Source: Dermacentor variabilis
Lineage: Eukaryota; Arthropoda; Arachnida; Ixodida; Ixodidae
DNA: 64,000 bases
Reading direction: 5' to 3'
Assembly (NCBI RefSeq): GCF_050947875.1
Contig: NC_134574.1
Span: 149,266,434-149,330,433 of the forward strand
Shown one piece after another: positions 54,751-64,000 of this stretch (the stretch's first letter is position 1; each line of letters opens with the position of its first letter). The notes beneath the pieces were generated by a model. That model had not been told where the DNA came from. It worked only from the letters and a program-made list of their open reading frames with translations, and ran no database searches. A program made the translations under genes and the position numbers.

Positions 54751-55944
54751 ATGGAATCAACTTTCCCTCCACTCCCTGATCGCTCCTTCAAGAGGGGGCG
54801 CACCGAAGATTCCTTCAACTTCTTCATGAGTCAGGAAGGAACACTCCCAAAATACCATGTTATTCACAGTCAACATGAAAGCAAGAAAGTCCGAACACTA
54901 TCTCGTTTTGTTGGGGCAAAATCATTGGAAAACTCCATCGACCCAGGCTACAAAGTAACTAAAATGGGAAGCGGCCACCTTCTTCTTGAACTGCGTGACA
55001 AGACACAGTACAGTAAATTGTCAAAACTAATTGCTTTCGGGGAAATTCCAGTTTCAGTAGGCCCACACAGATCTTTGAACAATGTCCACGGTGTCGTCTC
55101 TGAAGATGACCTGCTCGATCTTAGTGAAAGTGAGCTACTTGAGGGATGGCAAGATCAAAATGTAGTAAAGGTCCAGAGAATAACGATTAGGCGGGACGGC
55201 AAGGAAATCCTCACGAAACACATAATCTTAACTTTTGGAACTAGCAATTTACCAGACTCAATAGAAACAGGATACTGCCAACTCCGTGTAAGGCCATACA
55301 TTCATGATCCACGCCGATGCTTCAAGTGTCAGCGGTTCGGGCATGGTTCGCAAAGCTGCCGAAGGCGCCCTACTTGTGCAAAATGTGCATCAAACGAGCA
55401 CTCATCTGACACTTGCAATTCCACCACCCATTGTGCGAACTGTGAAGGGGATCACACCGCGTAGTCTCGTTCTTGCCCATCCTGGAAAAAAGAACAACAA
55501 ATCTTCGAAATCAAAGTAAAATTGAACCTTTCCTTCCAAGAGGCGCGCCAGCGCTCCTCGATGAACCAATCTAGTCCGTCCTACACCGATGTGACGCACC
55601 GGGGGGCAGCGCTACATCATTCGGCTGCCGCCCAAGTCACAGGGAGTGTGACGGCGGTCACGCGATCAGCCGCCCCGGCCAGAACAGCCAGCGCACTTCG
55701 GGCCCCTGCAAAGGAGGAACAGCAGACCCTCGGGCCTATTGGACCCAAGGCCACTGCGCGTGCAGATAGGCCCAAAACTCCCGCGAACGTGCCCGTTGCG
55801 CCGGCACTATCTACCGCCTCAGACGAGGTGATGGATACGAACACAAATCCGGCGTCTCAGACGCCCAAGGAACGGCGCAGCAACCTCGAGCGCGCCGGGA
55901 AGAAAGAGAGAGCTCGTATCGAGGGGCCTGGAAAGGCCTCGTGA
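54751..55944 (+). pseudogene. LINE ORF1, one nonsense codon
   Basis: From ATG 54751 the frame is open to a TAG at 55462-55464, then continues in the same frame to 55944. The stop replaces Tyr of HxAYSRSC. Zinc knuckles: CFKCQRFGHGSQSC (about 55320-55361), CAKCASNEHSSDTC (about 55377-55418) and CANCEGDH (about 55437). The N-terminus FPPLPDRSFKRGR is basic; the C-terminus is Ala/Thr/Pro-rich and ends in a basic stretch. An ORF1 protein binds the element RNA. Only one lesion, compared with two in copy 1. Confidence 0.85.
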
Positions 55945-55973
55945 GCTCGTTTAATCTATATTGCTTAGACACA

Positions 55974-56520
55974 CAGCACAAAACATACATAATATGGACA
56001 CACATATATTACAGTGGAATGTAAGAGGTTTACTCCACAACCTAGACGACATTAATGAAATTTTACACAGGTACACCCCAAAGGTGCTGTGTGTCCAAGA
56101 AACACATCTTAAACCTTCACAAACAAACTTTATCCGACAGTATACCATTTTCCGGAAAGACCGCAACGAGGCCTTTGCCTCGTCGGGCAGTGTGGCAATA
56201 ATAGTAGATAAGTGTGTTGCTTGCCGGCAGTTACAGCTTAAAATGCCCCTAGAAGCAGTTGTAGTCAGAGCAGTGCATTTTAGTAAGCTGCTGACAATTG
56301 CATCTTTATACATTCCTCCCAGCTGTCTACTCTCCAAAACTGAATTTGAAAGCTTTATTGTGCAACTCCTACATTGTCGTTGGAGACTTAAATGCTCATC
56401 ATACCTTGTGGGGTGACTCTCGGTGTGATGCCAGAGGACGTCTGATTGAAAACTTCCTCTTCAGTACAGGTACATGCTTGCTAAATAATAAGGAGCCAAA
56501 TTTTTACAGCGTTGCGAACA
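55974..56520 (+). pseudogene. LINE ORF2 endonuclease (EEP) domain
   Basis: Starts at ATG 55994 (ILQWNVRGL, catalytic Asn of EEP; then LCVQETHLKPSQ, catalytic Glu). A frameshift lies at about 56370-56400, after which VVGDLNAHHTLWGDSRCDAR (catalytic Asp-Asn) is read. The His block (SDHxP) at the domain end is missing: sequence jumps at about 56520-56600 to RT. A 23-bp tandem duplication, CATTCCTAAAACACCAGCGA-type, sits at 56519-56566. Confidence 0.8.
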
Positions 56521-56589
56521 TTCCTAAAACACCAGCGACAGACATTCCTAAAACACCAGCGACTAGCAGAACAGCTGCATTTGGGTCGG

Positions 56590-57620
56590 AAAAGCACATC
56601 TAATGAAGTATACAATCGTCCATTTGGAATGGCTGCGTTCGAGGCCTCACTGAACTGTTGCAAGAAGTCCACTACAGGAAGTGACAGAATAATGTACGAG
56701 ATGATCAGACACTTACAACCTGAAACCCAAAATACACTACTGTCACTCTTCAATTCCATGTTCTCTGCCGGTTACATTCCTTCTGTCTGGAAAGAAGCAA
56801 TCGTAATCGCTATTCTCAAAGAGGGCAAGGACCCTTCCTCACCCAACAGTTATAGGCCTATAGCTCTGACAAGTTGTCTAGGCAAATTATTTGAGGAAAT
56901 GATTAACCGTCGCCCGCTCCATTTTCTTTAAAGCAACAAGATAATCGATCGCTTTCAGTGCGGTTTTAGGGAGGGTAGATACACAACAGATCACCTTGCC
57001 CTCATCGAGACAAATATCCGTGATGCCTTTGTCCACAAACAGTTTTTTCTGTCAGTATTTTTAGATATGGAAAAGTTCGAGGCAACTTCCTGAACGTGAT
57101 TCAGAGTTACCTCTCCAATCGCACGTTCCGTGTTAGAGTTGATAACGTTCTGTCTCGTCCATTTACGCAAGAGGCTGGTGTTCCACAAGGTGGTGTGCTG
57201 AGCTGCACTCATTTTATCGTCAAAATGAACTCGATTCTGACTGCCATACCACATACTATGTTTTATTCGGTTTATGTAAATGACATCCAGATAGGTTTCA
57301 AATCATGTAACCTAAGTATTTGCGAGCGACAAGTACAGCTTTGCATAAATAAATTATCTAAGTGGGCGTACATAAAGGGTTTCGAGCTAAACCCACGAAA
57401 GAGTACATGCGTCCTGTTTTCTAACAAGAGAGGCATACTTGCGGACCCCGCAATAGATCTAAATGGAGAATGGCTACCTGTGAGCCATGAACACAAATTC
57501 CTAGGAATCCTTTTAGACAGTAAGCTTACTTTTGTACCACACCTGAAGTATCTGAAATCAAAGTGCCTCAAGACTGAATCTGCTGAAGCTCTTGTCACGC
57601 ACATCTTGGGGAAGTGACAG
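56590..57620 (+). pseudogene. LINE ORF2 reverse transcriptase, deleted in motif A
   Basis: Blocks: GSDRIMYEMIRHL, WKEAIVIAILKEGKDPSSPN then SYRPIALTSCLGKLFEEMIN (motifs 1-2), GFREGRYTTDHLALIE, then SVFLDMEK, after which the expected AYDTTW part of motif A is gone. AGVPQGGVLS is motif B. Motif C is SVYVNDIQIG (codon 57279-57281), with Asn for the first catalytic Asp. Thumb: NPRKSTCVLFSNKRG and HKFLGILLDSKLTF. Stops and frame changes at about 56932 and 57080. Inactive. Confidence 0.85.
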
Positions 57621-57639
57621 GCGGTGCCCTTTAAAACTT

Positions 57640-59003
57640 TACGAAAGTCTAATATTAACACGACTTGACTACGGAGCAGTAGTCTATAATTCTGCTGCAT
57701 CTATCTCTTTGAAAGTGCTTGATCCTATTCACCCCTTAGGTATCCGCCTTGCTACAGGAGCCTTTAGGACAAGCCCTGTGCAAAGCCTCTACGTCGAATC
57801 AAACGAATGGTCATTGTACTACCAAAGGACATATTTAACTTTCTGCTATGCCCTCAAAGTTAGCTCAGATATTAAACATCCTTGTCATTCTACTGTATCC
57901 GACTTGTCCACTGCTAAGCTGTTTCGTAACCGCCCAGCCACTAGGCCTCCTCTGTCCCTTCGGTTGGAAGCACTCTCAGAAAAAACAGGGGTACCTCTTT
58001 TGCACAATGCCCTAATGGCTCCTACACGGCTTCCACCGCCTTGGGGGTGGCAGACTATCCAATATGACATTTGCTTCTTAGAAAATTAATATCGAAACGA
58101 GCCCCGGAGGCACACATATACTCGCATTTTCCGGAAATCAAGAAGTACTCATGTGATGAATTTTACACAGATGCCTCGAAGTCTCCAGCCGGCGTTGCTT
58201 ACGCAGCTCTGGGAGCCTCATTTTAAACATCTGGAGCACTAAACCCACACACCAGTATCTTTACAGCGGAAGCATACGCTATACTGAAGGCTATTCAACA
58301 CATACGGCTTACAAATATCGCTAAGGCTATTGTATTCACAGACTCATTAAGTGTAGTGAGAGCCCTAATTAACCTACGAAAACACAAGAACTCCGTTTTG
58401 AATGAACTATATACCTTGTCGTGCTCTGCAAGTATTTGCAACCAAGCGATCGTCTTATGCTGGGTACCTGGCCACAGGGGTATAGAAGGCAATCTGGCTG
58501 CTGACGAAATGGCTACGTCAGTGAGTTTTAGCGACAAAGATGGAAATACACCCATCCCTGCCACAGACCTAAAGCCTTTTCTGCGCCATAAATTGAGGAA
58601 TCATTGGCAAGCAGAGTGGTATACACAAACATTGAATAAGTTACACATTATAAAACCAAAACTGAGGAATTGGATTAGGGACAAAACAGCACGGTACAAG
58701 GAAGTACTTCTTTGCCGTTTAAGAATAGGCCACACATACGGCACTCACTCTTATCTCTTGACTGGAAGCGATCCTCCAACTTGTATTAAGTGCGGCAATA
58801 GTCTCACAGTCATCCATGTTCTTATTCAGTGCCCTGCCATAGAAACAGAGAGGAAAAAGTATTTCCCTGCTGCATATCGCGAGAATATACCCTTTCACCC
58901 TGCATTTTTTCTTAGCGATGAGCCGCTTTTCAATCTCCAAACAGTCTTAGATTTTTTAGCCGAAACCGACACAATGAAAATCATTTGGCCAGGAAACATT
59001 TAG
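57640..59003 (+). pseudogene. LINE ORF2 connection, RNase H and C-terminal domain
   Basis: Connection region: LILTRLDYGAVVYNSAASIS and GAFRTSPVQSLYVESNE (about 57650-57810). RNase H: FYTDASKSPAGVAYAAL (about 58162), a TAA at 58224, IFTAEAYAILKAI, IVFTDSLSVVRALINL, CWVPGHRGIEGNLAADEMAT (about 58458-58517), all four acidic blocks recognisable. C-terminal: KPKLRNWIRDKTARYKEVLL then CIKCGNSLTVIHVLIQCP (about 58782-58835). Stop at 59001-59003. Confidence 0.85.
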
Positions 59004-59325
59004 CACACGACTAACAGCCCTGCATTGAAGGGCTCTCTTGAAACTCTGATGTCACTGTTATGTTTTATGGTATCATGATTTAACGAAAGCTCATTGCCAT
59101 AGCTCACATCACCACCTAGTCAGCGTCATAATTTTAGCGCCTATATATTCTACGCCACATACAGCGACATATTTTAGGCCTTTTTACAGCCATGTTGCAT
59201 CTACCATGAGGAATTCATTGTGCACGTCATCCACAATACGTCGTCAACATTACAACTTGTCATGGCGCTCTTTGGCCAAACCTGGCCCTTACGCCATAAA
59301 ACACCACACATCATCACATTCATCT

Positions 59326-60163
59326 GATTCGCACTTTATAAGTAGCAAAATATGGTCACCTTGCCCAAATTCTTCTTTGCAAGAGCGTAAATTTCGCTAA
59401 GCTCAGAGTAAATGTAAATGTGTCTGTATACATATAGTTTAAAGAAAGCGCTTTGTCCGGACGCTGCACGCGAATTTTATCCGTCGTCGCCACTGTTACC
59501 GCCACTGTGATGTTGCGTATAATGATTCGGTATGTTACACTCTAAACCACTTTATTCCCTTATGGGTGTTTTGCTGTGTCTATAATTAAAGCCCTTACGC
59601 CCTGCATTTTTGAAACGTTTGCAGCCCTTGGAGCTTATATTGTCCCACAAAAATAGTCGTCATTTATCTTGGCCGTATTTCCTTTCTTTAACGCTGCGAG
59701 CTCGGTACTTCCAGGTCAGGAATAGCATGCGCGTTATTTACCGCGACATAGCATTCCTGACGGGAAAGTAGCGAGCGCAGAGTTTTCAAAAAAGGGAACG
59801 CAAGCAAGAAAGTTAATGATTCTTGTTATGAGAGAAGATAGGCCCCAAAAGGTGCACATTCTTAAAGAGTGTACGAAAAATAATTATCACCAAACCAAAA
59901 CACCCATTCCATACGTGGCTTGAGTTACCATGACACACTTTTCTGTGAAGGGTGCAAGTCATGCCATTATTACAACCATTTCTCCATTCATGCATGAGAG
60001 TGCTATTCATTGCTATGCTTTGCCATTCCTGTGAATAACCACAAGGCCGTGCCAACGAGAATGAGAACAGCTAAAACATAGTAGATGCTGCGTGGACAAA
60101 TAGATGTAACTAAAACCCGCTAGAAAAATAAATGGCAGAATTTTTTTCTGTTTTGTTTCTCAG
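59326..60163. other. No gene; contains a foldback hairpin
   Basis: After the LINE tail, nothing coding. The end (60143-60163, TTTTTCTGTTTTGTTTCTCAG) is the acceptor-like tract of repeat Y copy 2. Confidence 0.4.
59694..59780. repeat. Imperfect inverted repeat, ~38-bp arms
   Basis: Left arm starts CTGCGAGCTCGGTACTTCC; right arm reversed starts CTGCGCTCGCTACTTTCC; both share GTCAGGAAT. Small foldback or MITE fragment. Confidence 0.65.
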
Positions 60164-60378
60164 ATGTACATTATGACAAGGCGATGGCCGAACACAACAG
60201 CACACCCTATAAACTGCAGAGCAACCTCAACACACCGGCACACATACGTACGGAACCTCCCGATACCAACATTGGTCCCACTGCCAATACACTTGTACCT
60301 TCTTACAGGCTTATATAACCATTATGTTTTCACGTGCAATGCAGTGCCATTGGTCATCTCTATCCTATGTAATTAAAC
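60164..60378 (+). repeat. Exon-like dispersed repeat Y, copy 2
   Basis: Follows a strong acceptor-like tract ending CAG at 60163. Aligns with 32496-32645. The frame starting right after AG is open to about 60373-60375 and shares NTTAH, HRHTY and RNLPIPT-like blocks with copy 1. Another frame (phase 1) is also open to TAA at 60316. Function unknown. Confidence 0.5.
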
Positions 60379-61070
60379 AATAAATCGCCACAGAATATTT
60401 GTTTCCATATATTTAGCTGATAGGCACCCCAAAGCCACACATGGCTCTTAATGTAAACTCCTGCTATATTGAAAGCCTTGAAACGGTGGCAACATGTACA
60501 GAGTTGAGGTGCTTTAATAGCTCCTAACACCTTTATCATCAAAAGCTTGCGTTATATGAGCAATACATACTTACGGAAGCAATAAGGCTGTTAGGGTAAT
60601 TAAAAAACGCTAGCACATACATGTCAGCAACTTTTACAGTGAAGCTGTATATGGCTAGCCAATTCGTCCGTCCGTCCCTCTATCTGTCGACCGCCTTACG
60701 CCGAAAACTCCTTGGCGCAACCCCATGAGCATGCGCAAAAAAAGGAGAGTAAGAGAGGCGCGCGATTAGCCAACACCACCTAGATAGCGCAAGGCCTGTT
60801 TACTCCAATCTACGACGCCACGCTACCTGGCCCGAAATTTCTATTGACAAGGCGGGCGTGATGAAAGCGGTGACAGCAAAATCACTATCACCTATTCAGG
60901 AGCATACCTGTTAGATTCTATCGCAGTTGGGCAAGGTAACATGACGTCATGGATCGAAGTGAAAAGGCCTTGGGCTGTCTAGGTAGTGTTGGATTATCTG
61001 TGCCAGTAGTGACGTCGTTGTTGTACGTCGCAGCCGAGCGCGTGCGCAGCAGTTTCTCTCCGGCACCGAA
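60379..61070. other. Repeat-like, no gene
   Basis: Contains a short (GTCC)n run at about 60669-60680 and the GC-rich lead into the STPR-like frame at 61071. Confidence 0.35.
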
Positions 61071-61265
61071 ATGGTTAGGCCACGCGTCATACGTACTCCT
61101 TAGGAGCAAGCACGCTTCGATCAGCAACGCCAGGAGCAGAACTGGGAACGAGCCCGTCTACGCCATGCCGATGCTGCAGCCCGGGCACAAGAAAAGGCTC
61201 GTGCAGCCGAGCTCAAGCAGCAACTGCATACCGAGGATATGGCAGCCTACCAAGCTATCGTTTAA
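61071..61265 (+). pseudogene. Arg-rich STPR-like frame, one nonsense codon
   Basis: ATG 61071 reads MVRPRVIRTP, then TAG at 61101-61103 where relatives have Glu (TPEEQ at 12623), then EQARFDQQRQEQNWERARL to AYQAIV and a stop at 61263. Basic, Ala/Gln/Arg-rich, same family as 12623. One G-to-T change broke it. Confidence 0.55.
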
Positions 61266-61829
61266 TGAACCGTCGGGATTAACCCAGTGATAAATATCGG
61301 AGCCGCGAGTTTCAGCTTCGCTGGTTGACCATCTGTACGGAGTGCTTGTGCAATGATTTCTTTTTGTTTCCCAAAAGGGTGTTTTTTGTGATCGACATTT
61401 CCTTAACAGTGTAGGTAGATGCATTATTCAAACGCTAAAGTTGTTCTTAATAGGTTTTATGGCCTTGATGGAAATATTCCTCAAAATTTTTTTAGAATTG
61501 CAGCGTGCAAGCAACAGTCATAAACGACTTCATTCATAGAATATGTCTGTTATGTTCATTTTTTAACTCAGACGCAAAACAATATTAGGGCTCACAATCT
61601 GAAAGTGATGTCTCGCTGGCACCGACGTGGAGCCCTTACAGGTCCTACAGGGCTTGTCACTGAGGAATTCTAGGTTGCCAGAAATTTTGGCTATCCAAGT
61701 GATAAAGGGAAGCTTTCATTGTCTACGATTCCGTGGTTTTTTTCCTGGGTCGGTCGGTCGGTCGGTTGTGTTCTCGCCGAGTAGATTGGCATTCACTTAA
61801 AAAAAATACCGTAGTTGAACGCGCTTATA

Positions 61830-62130
61830 CCAAGTTTGTAGAGTGATAGCACAGTTTTGCTAGATTTGCGAAAGGACACAGACGCTTCTCGGTGCCGTGA
61901 GCAGCTACAGCATCTACAATTGTAACACAAGACAGCACACAGAGGCTATTCGACGCGGCAGCAGCAGCGAGCGAATTGACCTTCTTGCTGCGTCTCCCTT
62001 CAACGCGAACCAAGCGCCGAAGGCACAGCGCATACGAAGCTACCAGCAATCGGCGCACTTTGTCCACATCACAGCTCGCTTTGAAGACATGGGCGCCCAC
62101 GTGGCGCACGCAGCAGCCGCCAGTAGTGGC
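61830..62130 (+). repeat. Dispersed repeat X (copy 3)
   Basis: Shares GGCAGCAGCAGCGAGCGAA, GCATACGAAGCTA and CGGCGCACTTTGTC with 10138-10250. Non-coding. Confidence 0.6.
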
Positions 62131-62237
62131 AGGCTAAGTCCCAGTTTGACCATGGCTGTGCTCGAAGGTCAAATGTATGGAACCAGGCGTTTTCTTGGTT
62201 TGTACCTGGAGTAGTAGAGCTATCACTCTAGAAAAAA

Positions 62238-62315
62238 TTAAGCGTGCCTGGCGGCGCGATTCGAACTCTGGCCCCCCATCGCAACGTCCCGGTGCTCTAA
62301 CCACGATATCACGTA
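62238..62315 (-). repeat. tRNA-like SINE head
   Basis: Minus strand: GATATCGTGGTTAGAGCACC (A box), ... CCAGAGTTCGAATCGCG (B box, GTTCGAATC nearly consensus). Pol III promoter spacing fits. The stems do not fold as a normal tRNA. Confidence 0.65.
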
Positions 62316-62379
62316 CACTTGTATCCTGCCAATGCCAATTAGCACTTTAAGATGGTCGCAACGTGCTGATCATGACCGC

Positions 62380-63060
62380 GATTCCTATACTATGGTGCAT
62401 ACCCCCAACGGGGTATCATTCACATATTGAGCGGAGGGCCAGCCAGGTAGCTCTTTGAGATGATCGTCGCGTGTTGATGATTATGATAGCCATGCAATGG
62501 CACGTACATGCACACAACGGGGATTCGGGGAACAGTCATGTCCGCATGTTGATTGTGGTGAGAATAATTAATAATTAATCTCCGGGGTCTTATACACGTG
62601 ATAAAACAACGATATCATTATTAGGCACGCCGTAGTGGGGGACTCCGGATTAATCTTAATCACTTCAAGTTCTTTAACGTGCACCCAATGCATGGTACTG
62701 GGGCGTTTCTGCACATCGGTCGCACCGAAATAAGCCCGCTTCCGCGCCCTCGGGAACGGCAGCGCACCGCCAAAGCGACTATACGCCACCTGGGCGGGTT
62801 ATGATGAATATAATTGCCGTACATGCCCACAACGAAGGGATTGGCCAAGAAACGGTAGTTGCGTATCGTGCCAGCGCCAACTATAGCTCTGTGAGGTGAT
62901 CCCCGCGAGTGGATAATGATGAATGTGATATCCACAATGTGGCGCATACCAACAAACACTGAACCGGTAAAGAAGCGTGTCCGCAGGTTGATTGTGATGA
63001 TGATCATTCTCATACAATGACACATACACGAGAAGGAGGTGGTTATGATGGCACAAGCTC
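62380..63060. repeat. Degenerate long tandem repeat
   Basis: Four imperfect copies of a unit with core GGCRCATACCCACAACGGGG, at about 62398, 62500, 62820 and 62942. Spacing is uneven, so it is old. Copies also share GATGATTATGA-type and CCGCAKGTTGATTGTGRTGA blocks. Confidence 0.55.
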
Positions 63061-63224
63061 GCAGCAGGGGACGGGCCCGGACATTTAGAACATTTAAACG
63101 TCATTTAAACGTCAAACGTCATTTAAAATAAGCAAGAGGAAATGCAAACCTATGTAGGATTTATGATATTTCATAGCGCGGGTACGCGAGCGCAGGCGCA
63201 CGCGCCAATTTCCTCGAGGCAAAA

Positions 63225-63312
63225 TATGTACTAATGAAATACGAACATTCATAGTATTTCATGAATGAAATAACGAAATAATGAAATAATGAAATAATAA
63301 TAGTATTTCATA
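63225..63312. repeat. AT-rich GAAATAAT-type tandem repeat
   Basis: Repeated ATGAAATA/GAAATAATG units around two copies of TAGTATTTCAT. Confidence 0.7.
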
Positions 63313-63330
63313 AAAGAAGCAGCGACGGCG

Positions 63331-63398
63331 TAGAGGTAGAACACCCGCCTCGCGTGCAAGAGGTCCGTGGTTTGAATTCCGGTGCCGCGCAATTTTCC
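63331..63398 (+). repeat. tRNA-like SINE or LINE-associated head
   Basis: GGCGTAGAGGTAGAACACC (A box) and GGTTTGAATTCCGG (B box) with tRNA spacing. CCTC and GAGG could form an anticodon stem around GCGTGCAA, but the loop is eight bases, so not a normal tRNA. It lies ~35 bp before the LINE leader. Confidence 0.6.
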
Positions 63399-63429
63399 AC
63401 CGGAACTAAAAAAGAAAAAAAATCCGCGT

Positions 63430-64000
63430 GTTGATGAAATTACATAAACAGGCCTGGAGTGTGGCGTGATCCCGGTGACCAGAACCGGTAACGCACTCCC
63501 TCACCAGAGCAGGATTGGCCACCCTGGTGCAGTACTTGGCCACAACCTCCTATATGAACACAACAATCAAAACCCGGCCCTCAGTCCCCAGCACCTGCGA
63601 AGCAACTGACGCACGGCAGCGGTCAGACCTGCGACGCAGCAGAGGGTGCTAAGAATCCCTGGCTCCGGACAGGCCGCCATTGGAATATGAACCTGGCAAC
63701 GTTTAACGCTACAACGTTATCTAGTGAAGCGGGTCTAGCAGTGCTCTTGAAGGAAGTAGAGGGCAGTAAATGGGATATAATAGGGTTCAGTGAAGTTAGG
63801 AGGCCAAAAGAAGCATCTACAGTGCTAAAAAGCGGGCACGTCCTCTGCTACCGGGGCTTAGCGGAAAGACGAGAACTAGGAGTCGGATTCCTGATTAATA
63901 AGAATATAGCTGGTAACATACACGAATTCTATAGCATTAACGAGAGGGTGGCAGGCCTTGTTGTGAAACTCAATAAGAGGTACAAAATGAAGGTTGTACA
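63430..64000 (+). mobile_element. Non-LTR retrotransposon 5' end (K), cut by window edge
   Basis: A GC-rich leader followed by an ORF coding an EEP endonuclease. The clade is uncertain (RTE-like suspected). Its remainder lies beyond 64000. Confidence 0.75.
63687..64000 (+). CDS. LINE endonuclease (EEP family), N-terminal part
   Basis: ATG 63687 reads MNLATFNATTLSSEAGLAVL, with the catalytic Asn in TFNA, then WDIIGFSEVRRPKE with the catalytic Glu, then GLAERRELGVGFLINKNIAG and VAGLVVKLNKRYKMKVV to the window end. Open throughout (at least 104 codons), so this could be a fairly young copy. Proteins of this group are often labelled craniofacial development protein 2-like in databases, which is a misannotation of LINE endonucleases. 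The enzyme nicks target DNA for reverse transcription. Confidence 0.85.
   Translation, partial: MNLATFNATTLSSEAGLAVLLKEVEGSKWDIIGFSEVRRPKEASTVLKSGHVLCYRGLAERRELGVGFLINKNIAGNIHEFYSINERVAGLVVKLNKRYKMKVV

Larger units (their letters stand above)
54227..59325 (+). mobile_element. I-clade LINE (B), almost full-length, inactive
   Basis: Begins CCGCAGGGGCGTCTGCG, as copy 1 at 3475, runs through 5' UTR, ORF1 and ORF2 and ends near the 3' tail CGCTCTTTGGCCAAACC ... CGCCATAAAACACCACACAT and CATCACATTCATC (59270-59325). The 5' UTR (54227-54750) is GC-rich with a pyrimidine-rich late part. ORF2 has lost a segment between endonuclease and RT and more in RT motif A. The element is ~5.1 kb. Confidence 0.9.

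Noticed and set aside
60164..60318. Last exon of the secreted-peptide gene
   Set aside because: The phase-1 frame is open, but the segment is a repeat (also at 32496) whose shared frame is phase 0; the phase-1 frame has a stop in the other copy.
62238..63398. Functional tRNA genes
   Set aside because: A and B boxes are present but stems and loop sizes are wrong; SINE-type heads.

Overview
The window is eukaryotic intergenic and intronic DNA, almost certainly from a hard tick (Ixodidae). The evidence is tRNA-derived SINE copies of the Ruka type (about 2645-3040 and 47265-47776), I-clade LINEs with an RNase H domain, Ty3/Gypsy elements, a THAP/P-element transposase relic, TA-poor unstable microsatellites used as LINE tails, and short GT-AG exons in very long introns. 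No bacterial operon, rRNA or CRISPR array is present. The species was not determined; the tick call rests on recalled family features, not on a search.

The only host-like gene signal is three short plus-strand exons (6047-6103, 18893-19012, 53447-53575). All join in phase 1 without a stop. Together they encode a signal peptide followed by a small cysteine-rich mature chain with 8 Cys. The introns would be 12.8 and 34.4 kb and are filled by the elements below. The last exon was not found with confidence.

Layout. 1-20 kb: fragments of an Arg/Gln-rich (STPR-like) repeat family, a head-to-head SINE palindrome, a (CA)n tract abutting a 5' piece of an I-type LINE, LINE 3' fragments, a ~25-bp minisatellite. 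20-30 kb: a foldback element, then an 8.6 kb decayed Gypsy element (20993-29602) with both LTRs and gag, protease, RT, RNase H and integrase in order, broken by an I-type LINE fragment, by about 2.7 kb containing a second LINE, and by a solo LTR. 31-36 kb: two more LINE 3' ends, one of them (33850-35945) nearly open. 36-40 kb: a P-element/THAP9-like transposase pseudogene interrupted by a CR1/L2-like LINE end. 40-47 kb: a minus-strand Gypsy relic whose gag is split by a 2 kb TTAA-flanked MITE that itself holds a 546-bp MITE with a perfect TATTA duplication. 47-51.5 kb: SINEs, a LINE end, and a third Gypsy integrase split by an LTR-containing insertion. 54-59 kb: the longest LINE, with 5' end, ORF1, ORF2 and 3' tail, but broken. 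60-64 kb: small repeats, tRNA-like heads and the 5' end of an endonuclease-encoding LINE cut by the window edge.

Apart from the putative secreted-peptide gene, nothing here looks like cooperating host genes. The interest lies in the nested insertion history, which can be ordered from which element splits which, and in small structured repeats that carry short conserved reading frames.
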